From Planctomycetaceae bacterium (GTDB lineage Bacteria > Planctomycetota > Phycisphaerae > SM23-33), in the NCBI GenBank assembly GCA_039680605.1, contig JBDKTA010000022.1, positions 1 to 64,000 on the forward strand: a DNA stretch of 64,000 bases, in the 5' to 3' direction. The first letter of the stretch is position 1; each line of letters begins with the position of its first letter. Shown here one piece after another: positions 34,002-42,676 of the stretch. The notes under the pieces are model-generated. The model was not told where the DNA came from, did not search any database, and was given only the letters and a program-made list of their open reading frames with translations. The position numbers and the translations under genes are program-made.

Positions 34002-34735
34002 CTAGATCGATAGAGATGCTGGAGAAGGTTGCCGAAGCTCTTGGACCACTCTTGGACGAGGTCGTCATTGTTGGAGGAACCGTCCCCGCACTCTTGGTCA
34101 CAGACCCCGCCGCCCCTCCGGCCAGACCTACCAAGGATGTTGACCTCGTTGTGGATACCAGGACCTACGCCCAGCACGCAAGTTTTGAGGAAAGGCTGCG
34201 AAGGCAAGGCTTTCAGATAGCCTCGCCGCCGATCAGTCGATATGAATACCATGGCGTATTGGTGGACGTAATGACCACCAGCAAGACAATGGGCTTTTCA
34301 GACGAATGGTATCCAGAAGCCTTTGCAACAGCCGAATCAATGACGCTGCCGAGCGGTCGAATAGTCAAAATCGTCCGTTCGCCACTCTTTCTGGCGACGA
34401 AGATTAACGCGTGGCGGGAACGCGGCAAGGACGATTATCTTGCCCAAGATATAGAAGATATCATTGCCATCATTGATGGCAGACCCGAACTGATTGATGA
34501 CATTAAGCAGGCTAACCCAAAGTTGCGGGCCTTCCTGGCAGAAGCGTTTAAACTGCTACTCACGGATCAAAGGTTCCTGGATGTCCTCCCCGGTCACATA
34601 GGAGGCGGAACCGTCGTCGCCACTGCCCGAGCAGATAGAGCAATTGACCTTATGAAAAGCATCACGACTCTGGGGGCGAATCACCATTTCAATCCAAGCC
34701 AATCACGAATTGGTGGCGGCGGTGCCATTGTCTAG
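33998..34735 (+). CDS. Nucleotidyltransferase, AbiEii/AbiGii toxin-like
   Basis: A 245-residue protein with a DNA-polymerase-beta-type nucleotidyltransferase core: VVIVGGTVPALL, then RPTKDVDLVVDTRTYAQHA (the GG and D-x-D metal-binding pattern), and a third acidic strand near YHGVLVDVMTT. The central SPLFLATKINAWRERGKDDY block is common in AbiEii-type toxins, which in type IV systems modify tRNA or other RNA. The GTG at 33998 gives a GTGA overlap with the upstream gene; ATG 34016 is an alternative. The pairing with a DNA-binding protein is AbiE-like, but the partner is not a recognisable AbiEi. Confidence 0.75.
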   Translation: MTRSIEMLEKVAEALGPLLDEVVIVGGTVPALLVTDPAAPPARPTKDVDLVVDTRTYAQHASFEERLRRQGFQIASPPISRYEYHGVLVDVMTTSKTMGFSDEWYPEAFATAESMTLPSGRIVKIVRSPLFLATKINAWRERGKDDYLAQDIEDIIAIIDGRPELIDDIKQANPKLRAFLAEAFKLLLTDQRFLDVLPGHIGGGTVVATARADRAIDLMKSITTLGANHHFNPSQSRIGGGGAIV

Positions 34736-34933
34736 CTGGATGCCAGGCGGGCGACTATTCTACTGTAAGTGATTGTATATTAAGCACTTATGTCGATACC
34801 GGGATCCTTGATCGTTTGAAAACAGACAAGAATAGACAAGGCACGGACAATTGTGGGATGACTGGTGCAGGTTTAAGGCACGCGTGGAGGACTTCCCAAA
34901 AACAAGTACTCTCCTGGCCTTCGATATCGGCAC

Positions 34934-36283
34934 TTACTCTTTCACCCCGCCGAGCATGATGCCTTTGACGAAGTACTTCTGCAGGAACGGGTAGACCAGC
35001 AGCACCGGCAGGATGGTCACGATGACGGTGGCGGCCTTGATCGTGTCGGGGGCGAAACTCAACTGGTCCGGATTGATCAGTCCCTTCTCGATCAACTGCG
35101 TGCTGTTCTCTATGACAATCCGCCGCAGAAGGATCTGCAGGATCTGGAGCTTGTTGGAGAAGACATAGAGCATCCCGTCGAACCAGGCGTTCCAGTGCCC
35201 CACGGCTGTCCACAGCGCGACGGTGGCCAGGACCGGCTTTGACAGGGGGATGTAGACCCGCATGAGGACCCCCAGTTCGCTGGCGCCGTCGATGCGGGCC
35301 GACTCGGCAAGGCTCTCGGGGATCGACTGGAAGAAGTTCTTGACGACGATGATGTTGAACGCCCCCAGCAGGCCCGGAATGATGTAGACCATGAAGTTGT
35401 CCATCAGGCCGACGCTCTTGATCAGCATGTACATCGGCACCAGGCCGCCCGAGAAGATCATCGTGAAGAGGATGAAGAACGTCAGGCTCTTGCGCCAGGG
35501 CATGTTCGAGCGGCTCAGCGGATAGGCCGCCAAGGCCGTCGCCAGCACCGTCAGCACCGTCCCGATCACCGTGCGGGCGATGGTGACAAGATATGCCCAG
35601 AGGATCTCGTTATTGCGGAAGACCATGATGTACGACGCCTTGGACAAACCACGGGCGTACTGCTGCCAGTACCGCCCGCGAAGGTGCGGGGCGATCAACT
35701 CGGGATAGGCCGCATTGAGCCGCTCACGATTGAGGAAGATCACGTCGTTGGCCGACTCGCCCTGGGCTGTTGCGGCCGACAGCATCGCCAGAGTTTTGGC
35801 GTCGACCCCCGAGGCCGACCAGGCGGCGGCGTCGAAGAAATCTGCCTGTTCGAGCATCGCGTTGATTTGGGCAACCAGTCCGCTGCGCAGCGATGCCCTG
35901 TCGACCTTCGTATCGCCAGCGGCGCTGCGGCGAATCGTGTCTTGCAGCGAGGTGGAGAACCCGCTCCACATGCGGCGGCTGACATTCGCTTTTTCAGCCT
36001 TAGGAGATTCGGCCAGTGCCTTAGTGAATCGCGGCAGGTCGAGGATATCCTCGTCTCTAAGTTTTGATCCGGCACCCAAGCCGACCAGGTCGGCCATCCC
36101 GCGTGCCAGTAAAGACAAGTCGCCGGGCACAACGTGCAGGCCGGCCCGTTGCGACTCGGCGCTGCTCGAGACGGAGATGGCAAAGGTGTACAGGAAAGGA
36201 TACAGCGACACAAAGGCAAACGCCGCCAGGATGACGACGTTAAACGCGCCGAAGATCTTCTCGCCTGTGGTCCTTGCTATCAC
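34934..36283 (-). CDS. Sugar ABC transporter permease, LplC/MalG type, with a ~150-residue insertion
   Basis: A 449-residue membrane protein. Helix 1 (FNVVILAAFAFVSLYPFLYT) and the core with the EAA loop (ESARIDGASELGVLMRVYIP) are typical of the CUT1 inner permease that moves oligosaccharides. Between helix 1 and the rest (about residues 45-205) lies an extra hydrophilic, mostly helical segment without known domain, presumably on the outside. Family members are usually about 290-300 residues. The start is GTG 36283, 1 nt after the partner permease stop. Third gene of the binding protein-LplB-LplC operon. The ATPase must be encoded elsewhere. The 195 bp downstream hold no gene. Confidence 0.88.
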   Translation of the reverse strand: MIARTTGEKIFGAFNVVILAAFAFVSLYPFLYTFAISVSSSAESQRAGLHVVPGDLSLLARGMADLVGLGAGSKLRDEDILDLPRFTKALAESPKAEKANVSRRMWSGFSTSLQDTIRRSAAGDTKVDRASLRSGLVAQINAMLEQADFFDAAAWSASGVDAKTLAMLSAATAQGESANDVIFLNRERLNAAYPELIAPHLRGRYWQQYARGLSKASYIMVFRNNEILWAYLVTIARTVIGTVLTVLATALAAYPLSRSNMPWRKSLTFFILFTMIFSGGLVPMYMLIKSVGLMDNFMVYIIPGLLGAFNIIVVKNFFQSIPESLAESARIDGASELGVLMRVYIPLSKPVLATVALWTAVGHWNAWFDGMLYVFSNKLQILQILLRRIVIENSTQLIEKGLINPDQLSFAPDTIKAATVIVTILPVLLVYPFLQKYFVKGIMLGGVKE

Positions 36284-36284
36284 T

Positions 36285-37220
36285 TCACCAGATTCCTTGT
36301 TCGCCTTTGCTGATCTTCTTGGTGACCGAGTTCACCAGGACGATCAGAACGAGGCTGACGACAGACTTGAACATTCCGGCGGCCGCTCCGCCGGCGAAGT
36401 CCATCTGTTCCTGCATCAGCCGGATCACGTAGGTGTCGAGCACGTCACCCCACTCGTACACGTTGGGGTTGTACATGTTGTAGATCTGGTCGAAGCCGAC
36501 GTTCAGGATGCCGCCCAGCGACAGTATGAACAGCGTCACCATCGTCGGCACCAGCGCGGGCAGCGTGATGTGCAGCGTCTGCTTCCATCGCCCCGCGCCG
36601 TCGACGACGGCGGCTTCGTACAGCGTCGGGCTGATGCCCGACAGCGCCGCGAGGTAGATCACCGCTCCGTATCCCAGTCCCTGCCAGACAGCCGTGATGA
36701 TGATGACGGCGATGAACCAGGCGTTGCTGGTCAGGAAGGGCACGGCCGCCTCGGGTCCGGCGATCGAGCAGATGACGCTGTTGATCGCGCCGTCGCGCGC
36801 CAGCAGCATGCGGAAGATGCCCGCCAGCAGCACCCACGAGAAGAAGTACGGCAGATACGTCAGCGTCTGCACCGTGCGCTTGTACCACCCCAGGCGAACC
36901 TCGTTGATCAGCAGCGCCAGCACGATGGGCCCGGCGAAGCCGAACACCAGCCGCAGCAGGCTGATCACCAGCGTGTTGCGGATGACCTGCGGGAACTCGT
37001 CGCCGCCGAAGAGCGTGGCGAAGTTCTCCAGACCGATCCAACGCCCGCCGAGAATGCCCTCGGAAATGCTGAAATCCTTGAACGCGATCACCAGCCCGTA
37101 CATCGGGATGTAGCTGAAGACGATGAAGAACGCCACCACCGGCAGCGCCATCAGCACCAGGCCGCGGTGCTTTCGCAGCGTCGCCAGCGTGCCGAGTTTT
37201 CGGGCCACGACGCGGCTCAT
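36285..37220 (-). CDS. Sugar ABC transporter permease, LplB type
   Basis: A 311-residue inner-membrane permease of the CUT1 family (GLVLMALPVVAFFIVFSYIP at the first helix, MYGLVIAFKDFSISEGILGG as in LplB, EAA-loop LYEAAVVDGAGRWKQTLHIT). It forms the channel with the LplC-type partner. Start 37220 overlaps the binding-protein stop by ATGA; the longer frame would run into that gene. The LplB/LplC class takes up large or unusual oligosaccharides in other bacteria; the substrate here is unknown. Confidence 0.92.
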   Translation of the reverse strand: MSRVVARKLGTLATLRKHRGLVLMALPVVAFFIVFSYIPMYGLVIAFKDFSISEGILGGRWIGLENFATLFGGDEFPQVIRNTLVISLLRLVFGFAGPIVLALLINEVRLGWYKRTVQTLTYLPYFFSWVLLAGIFRMLLARDGAINSVICSIAGPEAAVPFLTSNAWFIAVIIITAVWQGLGYGAVIYLAALSGISPTLYEAAVVDGAGRWKQTLHITLPALVPTMVTLFILSLGGILNVGFDQIYNMYNPNVYEWGDVLDTYVIRLMQEQMDFAGGAAAGMFKSVVSLVLIVLVNSVTKKISKGEQGIW

Positions 37221-38950
37221 GGGCGCGCCCCCACAATGCCGTAGACGCGGTTCATGTCCTGAAAGAGCGCGTTGGCCTCGTCGGTCATCTGCCGCCCGCC
37301 GCGGCGGTGCCACTCCTGGGCGAACTCGTCGAAGGCCGTGATCTTAAGGTCGCCCTTGATGATCTGCGTGTAGACCGACATCTGCTTTTCGCGCAGTTTC
37401 TTGAGATACTTGGCGGCCGAGGGCACCACGTCGGGCTTGAGGAACACATCGGCGGCCCCCCACTGCCGCTTGCGATAGGCGTCGTTGAAGGCCACTTCCT
37501 CGCGGCTGCGAAACGCCGCCGTCAGTTCGACCGATGCGCCGCAGGGGCTGAAGAACGTGCCCCCCGCCAGGCCCAGGCCCACGGTGGCGGCCGATCGCTT
37601 GTTGGCGTCGGCGTACTCGGGGGTGGTCTTGAGCCCGCTGCCGGGCGTTTTGCCATCGCGGTACTCATAGTGAAGCCCGCGCTGGCCGCACTTGCTGACG
37701 AGCATGACGTTGGTCTCGTCGGGGTTCTTGTCGAAGCACGCCGCGGCCATCTCGTCCCACATCTTGAGCATGCGGATGACGAGTTGAGGTTTCTTCGCCA
37801 CGCCGGCGCCGAAGACCATGGTGTTGCCCCCGCCGCCCCAGATGCGGATTCCGCGATGGCCGTTGGGCCCCTGCGGCGGCGGGCCCATTACCATGGCCGC
37901 TCGCGGGTTGTTCGCCGCCAGGTCCTTGGCCATCGAGCGGTCCAGTTCCGGATCGACCGCCCACCACACGCCGCCGTGGCTGAGATAGCCCACCTTGCCG
38001 TTGAGGAACTTGCGGTCGTTGTCCTCGCCGCGGTCAAGCTGGAAGTCCGGATGGATCAGCCCTTCCTTATACCACGCCGCCAGCAGCTCCAGCGCCTGCC
38101 GCGCCTCGGGCATCACGCCGCCGTAGACGATCTTGCCGTCGCGCTCGATCCAGTCAAACGGCAGCAGTCCCTGCTTGTCGTTAGGGGCGCCGAAGGCTGC
38201 AAAGACATCGTCGAGGTAGCGGTACCACGCGTCCGAGCTGGCCGACATACCGTAGGTGTCCTGCACGCCGTTGCCGTCGGGGTCCTCGTCGCGGAACCGC
38301 TTCAGGGCCTCGTGCATCTCCTCGAGCGTCCGGGGCACCTTCTTGATGCCGACCTTCTCGAGCCAGTCCTTGCGCCACGCGGGCGACTCGGGATACACGC
38401 CGTCGGACCAGATCGTCGGCACGCCGAGGTTGCGCCCGACCGCCTCGCCGCCGCGGCGATAGTACGAGTACATCCATGCCTGCGGGGCGGTCTCGTTGAT
38501 CAACCGCACGTACGACGGAGCGTGCTTGAGGATCAGCTCGTACGGGATGGGAATGATGAAGCCGTTCCTGGCGTCCATCTGGACATTGATCGGGTCGGCC
38601 TCCCACGCCACGTCGGGCACGAAGACGCCCCCTGCCGACATCATCGGCTTCTTCCACTCGTAGTCCGGCCCGCCCAGGAAGATCGGCTTGATCTTGAGAT
38701 GATAACGTTTTTCGAGATACGTCTGCAGCCAGCCGCCCTCCGTGGCATTGACGCTGTACGGCGGGCCCATCCAGGAAACGGTCAAGACCTCGTTGGGATC
38801 GTAGGCGGCCTCGACGGCCTTCCAGTCGATCTGCGGATCGGTGCTGGCCGTGCGCCGCGGGCCGTTGGCCAGGACGGTAAAAACCGTCAGTGTCGCGGCC
38901 AGGAGGGCAAACCCGGTTATCGTTTTCCAACTCATCGCTGCCGCCAGCAT
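37217..38950 (-). CDS. Extracellular solute-binding protein for the LplB/LplC-type sugar importer
   Basis: About 577 residues (or 572 from ATG 38935). An N-terminal hydrophobic export segment (TITGFALLAATLTVFTVLAN) lacks a lipobox Cys, so it is secreted or anchored by that helix. The body is a family 1-like binding protein of the long LplA/LipO kind (TLEEMHEALKRFRDEDPDGN and GVQDTYGMSASSDAWYRYLD, the usual 'DPDGNG..DTYG' block). First gene of the importer operon. ATG 38950 has CAGGG nearby; ATG 38935 is the alternative. The structured element at 39005-39161 lies 54 bp upstream. Confidence 0.85.
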   Translation of the reverse strand: MLAAAMSWKTITGFALLAATLTVFTVLANGPRRTASTDPQIDWKAVEAAYDPNEVLTVSWMGPPYSVNATEGGWLQTYLEKRYHLKIKPIFLGGPDYEWKKPMMSAGGVFVPDVAWEADPINVQMDARNGFIIPIPYELILKHAPSYVRLINETAPQAWMYSYYRRGGEAVGRNLGVPTIWSDGVYPESPAWRKDWLEKVGIKKVPRTLEEMHEALKRFRDEDPDGNGVQDTYGMSASSDAWYRYLDDVFAAFGAPNDKQGLLPFDWIERDGKIVYGGVMPEARQALELLAAWYKEGLIHPDFQLDRGEDNDRKFLNGKVGYLSHGGVWWAVDPELDRSMAKDLAANNPRAAMVMGPPPQGPNGHRGIRIWGGGGNTMVFGAGVAKKPQLVIRMLKMWDEMAAACFDKNPDETNVMLVSKCGQRGLHYEYRDGKTPGSGLKTTPEYADANKRSAATVGLGLAGGTFFSPCGASVELTAAFRSREEVAFNDAYRKRQWGAADVFLKPDVVPSAAKYLKKLREKQMSVYTQIIKGDLKITAFDEFAQEWHRRGGRQMTDEANALFQDMNRVYGIVGARP

Positions 38951-39004
38951 ACCCTGCCGCCCCGGCAGCACACAACAGGCCTTTGGCGGCGGGGGGAAAG
39001 GCAG

Positions 39005-39161
39005 GGGGGAAAGTCGCGGCGGAGGCACCAAGTATTCATAATAGTTTTTGTTTGGCTTTGATGAGTACTTGCCTTGACCAACGGGAAGCGGCCATGAATG
39101 AAGAAGTAATTCACACAACGAATTACTTCTTCATTTAGTGCCTCCGCCGCGACTTTCCCCC
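39005..39161 (-). repeat. 157-bp element with inverted ends and two hairpins, copy 2 (leader of the sugar-importer operon)
   Basis: Read on the minus strand it repeats the plan of 31983-32135: the same end sequence, hairpin AATGAAGAAGTAATTC with its perfect partner (loop differs from copy 1), a ~25-bp spacer, a second imperfect hairpin (arms CAAGTACTCATCAAAG / complement with wobble), and the inverted end. It begins 1 nt after the stop of the metallo-beta-lactamase-fold gene and ends 54 bp before the binding-protein ATG. Confidence 0.9.
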
Positions 39162-39162
39162 G

Positions 39163-39990
39163 TCACGGCACGGCAATTATGCTCCCCGCGGAGCATGGCA
39201 TGACGCCGGACCCCAGCTCGCGCTGCAGGCGATCGACAGCCGCCGCGCCAGTGCAGTGACAGGGCAGCAGACGCCGCACGCCCAGGGCGCGCAGCTCGGT
39301 GATCGTCGCGTCCATCCGGCCCGGCGAGGCGCTGTGCAGGTGCATCCCGCCGATCAGCGTGTGGATCGGGCGGTGGTTCGTCAGCGCCTGCACGTACCAC
39401 AGCGTGTTGATCACGCCCGCATGAGCGCAGCCGAGAACCACGACCGTGCCGGCCGGCGTCTCGATGTACGCCGCCTGGTCATCCGGCAGGGCGTCGCGCT
39501 GCGTGCAGGCCTGGTCGCTGAAGAACGCTCCGCCGGTGTCCTCGAAATCGGTCAGGCGCGGGATCGGACCGGTCAGGCGCATCGAGTCCCAGACCGTGAC
39601 GGGCCCGGTGATCCATCGGACCCCGGAGCCCGCCAGCGCCTCGCGGGCAGCCGCGGGCGCGGCGACATCGCGCGGCGCTCGCCCCGGCCGGGCCGACCAT
39701 TTGGGCCCGATCGCCGCCGGATGAACGTACACCTCTGCCACGGAGTTCCGCAGCGCCTCGACCAGACCCCCGGTGTGGTCGTAGTGCCCGTGACTGAGGA
39801 CCACCGCCTCGGCGCGGTCGAGCCGTACGCCCAACTGCGGGGCGTTGGCCGCCAACGCCGGGCCTTGACCGGTATCAAAGAGCGCGGCGCGGCCGCCAAG
39901 CTCGATCCACATCGCCAACCCGTGCTCGGCGACCAAGCCGTCGCGGCAGGCGGCGTTGTCGGCCAATACCGTGATTTGAACGTCAGCCAT
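39163..39990 (-). CDS. Metallo-beta-lactamase-fold hydrolase
   Basis: A 275-residue cytoplasmic protein with the zinc motif SHGHYDHTGGL near residue 60, a further ligand region at VVLGCAHAGVINTL, and LIGGMHLHSAS near the end. This arrangement resembles proteins annotated as 7,8-dihydropterin-6-methyl phosphate synthase-like MBL enzymes; the substrate is unknown. Start 39990 overlaps the stop of the preceding ATPase gene by 8 nt (ATGGCTGA), so it is the last gene of the orp-like operon. A longer frame that begins inside that ATPase gene is rejected. Confidence 0.85.
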   Translation of the reverse strand: MADVQITVLADNAACRDGLVAEHGLAMWIELGGRAALFDTGQGPALAANAPQLGVRLDRAEAVVLSHGHYDHTGGLVEALRNSVAEVYVHPAAIGPKWSARPGRAPRDVAAPAAAREALAGSGVRWITGPVTVWDSMRLTGPIPRLTDFEDTGGAFFSDQACTQRDALPDDQAAYIETPAGTVVVLGCAHAGVINTLWYVQALTNHRPIHTLIGGMHLHSASPGRMDATITELRALGVRRLLPCHCTGAAAVDRLQRELGSGVMPCSAGSIIAVP

Positions 39991-41017
39991 CGCGCGCCCT
40001 TTGGACCGATCTTTCCGAGGCCAGATTCTCCAACGCCGTATATGTGGCGCCCCAGACGCGGCGGATGTCGTCGGCGCAGCGGCCGGGGCCTGCGTCGACC
40101 ACGGCGCGGCCCTGGATTTGTGCCCGCGTGACGATCGGGTCGTAGCAGACTCGCCCGGCGTTGCGGATTCCGCGTTGCTGGGCCAGCGCCTCGATGTCAT
40201 CGGCCACCTGCGGGTTCAGGTCCCACTTGTTGACGCAGATCATCGCCGGGATCTTGAAATGCCTCGCCAGGTCCGCCGCACGCTGCATGTCGTGGCGTCC
40301 GCTGAGCGTCGGTTCGGTCACGATCATCGCCAGCGTCGCGCCGGTCATCGACGCGATCACCGGGCAGCCCACCCCCGGCGGGCCGTCGATGATCACCAGC
40401 TCGCACCCGTCCCGGCGCGCCAGCTCGCGGGCCTGCTGGCGAACGGTGCTGACGAGCTTTCCGGAGTTCTCCGCCGCCGGCGCCAGGCGCGCGTGAACCA
40501 GGCTGCCGACTCGCGTCTGCGAGATCATCCACTGCCCGCACAGGCGAGGGCGCAGCGTGATCGCCTCTGCCGGACAGAACCGCGCGCACACGCCGCAGCC
40601 CTGGCACGCCAGGGGGTCGATCTCGATCGCCAGCGCGGCGGCCGTGCCGGACGCTTCCATCATCGCGGCGATCTGATCGTTGGCTCGCTGGGAGCAGGAG
40701 CGGCTGCAGAAGTCACAGTCCTTGCACGCCGCGGCCGCACCCGGGCGGGCGGCCGCGCCGCGCTGAACGGCTGCAAACCGGCAGTACGCCTCGCACGCGC
40801 CGCAGTTGGTGCAGCGTTGCGGGTCGATGACAGCCTGCTGACCACTGTAGAAATCGTGGCGCTGCGTGTTCCGCGGCGCCAGGATCAGGTGCAGGTCCGC
40901 CGCGTCGACGTCGCAGTCGGCCAGCACCGCGTGGGCGCCGGCCAGTGAGGCCATCGAGGCGACGATGGACGTCTTGCCCGTGCCGCCCTTGCCGCTGATG
41001 ACGACCAGTTCCTTCAT
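39983..41017 (-). CDS. MinD/Mrp-type ATPase with inserted ferredoxin domain and an extra Cys cluster
   Basis: A 344-residue P-loop protein: deviant Walker A KGGTGKTS at the N-terminus, then an insertion with [4Fe-4S] motifs CTNCGACEAYC and CQGCGVCARFC, then the rest of the MinD fold (IIDGPPGVGCPVIASMTG). Between the two ferredoxin motifs is a further Cys-rich stretch, CKDCDFCSRSC, which adds ~60 residues over the usual ~285 and may bind another cluster or metal. Its ATG overlaps the stop of the preceding paralogue (ATGA). In Desulfovibrio the equivalent ATPases associate with ORP and affect septum placement; the same role is only an inference here. Confidence 0.9.
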   Translation of the reverse strand: MKELVVISGKGGTGKTSIVASMASLAGAHAVLADCDVDAADLHLILAPRNTQRHDFYSGQQAVIDPQRCTNCGACEAYCRFAAVQRGAAARPGAAAACKDCDFCSRSCSQRANDQIAAMMEASGTAAALAIEIDPLACQGCGVCARFCPAEAITLRPRLCGQWMISQTRVGSLVHARLAPAAENSGKLVSTVRQQARELARRDGCELVIIDGPPGVGCPVIASMTGATLAMIVTEPTLSGRHDMQRAADLARHFKIPAMICVNKWDLNPQVADDIEALAQQRGIRNAGRVCYDPIVTRAQIQGRAVVDAGPGRCADDIRRVWGATYTALENLASERSVQRARDG

Positions 41018-41862
41018 CGCCCGACCTCCCGCCGCAGCGCCTCGATGAGCCGCTCGAAGCCCTGGCGGTAGTGCCCGGACAGTTCCGCCGCCAGCATACC
41101 GCGGGAATACGCCTCGGCGACCGCCCGCACGTCGGGAATCTCCGCCAGGACGGCGATGGCGTTGTCGTCGCAGTACTGCCGCAGGCGCGCGTCGCCGCTG
41201 TCGCAGCGGTTGATCACGACGCCCAAGGGAATCCCCAACTCCCGAACGGTCTCAATCGCCAGCGACAGGTCGTGCAGACCAAAAGGCGTGGGCTCGCTCA
41301 CCAGCAGCACGTAGCAACTGCCGCGCACCGCCTCGATCACTGGGCAAGACGTGCCCGGCGGACAATCGATAATCGTCAGGTCCGCCTGCGGGGCGGCCGT
41401 CTTCACCGCGCGGATCAGTGGCGAGCTCATCGCCTGACCGATGTTCAGCAGCCCCTGGAGAAACCGCACCTGCCCCGCCGCGCCGGTCTGCACGCGCCCG
41501 ATCTCCTGCTGGTCTTCGCGGATAGCCCCGGCCGGGCACGCCAGCCAACATCCGGCGCAGCCGTGGCAGAGTTCCGGAAAGGTCAGCACGGTCTTGTTCA
41601 TCGACACGATGGCGCTGAACTGGCAGACCTCGCCGCACAGTCCGCAGCCGGTACACTTGTCGAGATCCACCTTGGGCACCGACGTAGTGACCGGATTGTC
41701 TTCGCCGATCTTCGGCTTGAGGAAGATGGCCCCGTTGGGCGCTTCGACGTCGCAGTCGAGATACGCCACGCTGCCTCCGGCCAAGGCGGCGACGTATGCC
41801 AGATTCGTGGCGATGGTCGTCTTGCCGGTGCCCCCCTTGCCGCTGGCAACCGCTATTCGCAT
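41014..41862 (-). CDS. MinD/Mrp-type ATPase with inserted ferredoxin domain
   Basis: A 282-residue paralogue of the next gene, of standard length. Deviant Walker A KGGTGKTT, the two [4Fe-4S] motifs CTGCGLCGEVC and CHGCAGCWLAC, then IIDCPPGTSCPVIEAVRGSC and SEPTPFGLHDLSLAI. Such proteins are thought to carry or sense Fe-S clusters and act as dimers, probably with the partner encoded directly downstream with ATGA overlap. Third gene of the operon that starts with the NifX/ORP-like gene. Confidence 0.92.
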   Translation of the reverse strand: MRIAVASGKGGTGKTTIATNLAYVAALAGGSVAYLDCDVEAPNGAIFLKPKIGEDNPVTTSVPKVDLDKCTGCGLCGEVCQFSAIVSMNKTVLTFPELCHGCAGCWLACPAGAIREDQQEIGRVQTGAAGQVRFLQGLLNIGQAMSSPLIRAVKTAAPQADLTIIDCPPGTSCPVIEAVRGSCYVLLVSEPTPFGLHDLSLAIETVRELGIPLGVVINRCDSGDARLRQYCDDNAIAVLAEIPDVRAVAEAYSRGMLAAELSGHYRQGFERLIEALRREVGR

Positions 41863-41909
41863 ACATTGCCCTTTCAGGCCCAGGACAGCACGCCTGCAGG
41901 CCCGCCCGG

Positions 41910-42236
41910 TCAGCCCTTCTTCGTTTCCAGTTCCTCGATCCTGCGGCGAACGTCGTTGAGGGCTTCCTCAAGGTATGCCGCCTGCCCTTTCAGGGCCTCG
42001 ACCTTGTTCGGCGCCTCCGGTGCGGGTTGCGTCATCGTAGCACGCTGCCAACCGAGAAGACCGGTCGCGTAAAACTGGTTCCGGCAACGCCGGCCGAAAC
42101 CGCCGCCCGCTCCCCGTCCCACGCCGGCGAAACCGCCCGTCGCAAAGCCTGGCGTGGCAAAGCCCGCGCAAAAACCCGCCGCTCGTCCTGTCATCGGTCC
42201 CATCCCCATCGGTCCTGTTCCGTTTCCTCGTGGCAT
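41910..42236 (-). CDS. DUF5320-like small protein
   Basis: A 108-residue protein starting MPRGNGTGPMGMGPMTGRAA, the signature of DUF5320 proteins, followed by a Gly-rich stretch and a C-terminal coiled coil (LKGQAAYLEEALNDVRRRIE). Start 42236 has AAGGAG upstream. The family regularly accompanies NifX/ORP-like proteins and Mrp ATPases, as here; its role is unknown. Confidence 0.85.
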   Translation of the reverse strand: MPRGNGTGPMGMGPMTGRAAGFCAGFATPGFATGGFAGVGRGAGGGFGRRCRNQFYATGLLGWQRATMTQPAPEAPNKVEALKGQAAYLEEALNDVRRRIEELETKKG

Positions 42237-42247
42237 TGCATTGCTCC

Positions 42248-42676
42248 TTACAGGTTGTGAGGCTCTGCGCCTCGGTCGCCGCTGCACGGGCGCGGGCGAC
42301 AGCGACCGCCGCGGCGGCCTGCCTGCCATCGCCTGCCTCGCCCGCAACAGCCCGGCATCAGAAATTTGTCCCGCGTCAACTGTCCGGCGATGAAGGCCTC
42401 CAGCACCTGCTCGATCTCGCCGCAGGTCTGTGAGACCACCTCGACGCCGTGTGCGGCCAAGGCCATTTCCAGCGGGCGCGAGATGGCGCCGCAGATCAGG
42501 ACCTTCGCGCCGGAGGCGGCCAACTCCGCCGCCCGCCCCTGCGGCTGCGCCGACTCCATCGCCACCGTCCGCCGCGCCTGCTCCTTGCCGGCGGCTATCT
42601 CCACAAGCAGGACGTTGGCGGCCACGTCGAAGACGGGGCTGACGCGGCCTTGCCAGAATGGAATGGCGACGTTCAT
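42248..42676 (-). CDS. NifX/ORP-like dinitrogenase-cofactor fold protein
   Basis: A 142-residue protein of the NifX/NifB-C/NafY fold: MNVAIPFWQGRVSPVFDVAA at the start, then AAELAASGAKVLICGAISRP and the C-terminal helix ending EAFIAGQLTRDKFLMPGC. A Cys/Arg-rich tail follows (CCGRGRR ...). Orange protein (ORP) of Desulfovibrio, which holds a Mo-Cu cluster, belongs to this fold. First gene of the operon; divergent from the sigma54 activator. Start 42676 gives the family's normal N-terminus, but no good ribosome site is seen. Confidence 0.85.
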   Translation of the reverse strand: MNVAIPFWQGRVSPVFDVAANVLLVEIAAGKEQARRTVAMESAQPQGRAAELAASGAKVLICGAISRPLEMALAAHGVEVVSQTCGEIEQVLEAFIAGQLTRDKFLMPGCCGRGRRWQAGRRGGRCRPRPCSGDRGAEPHNL

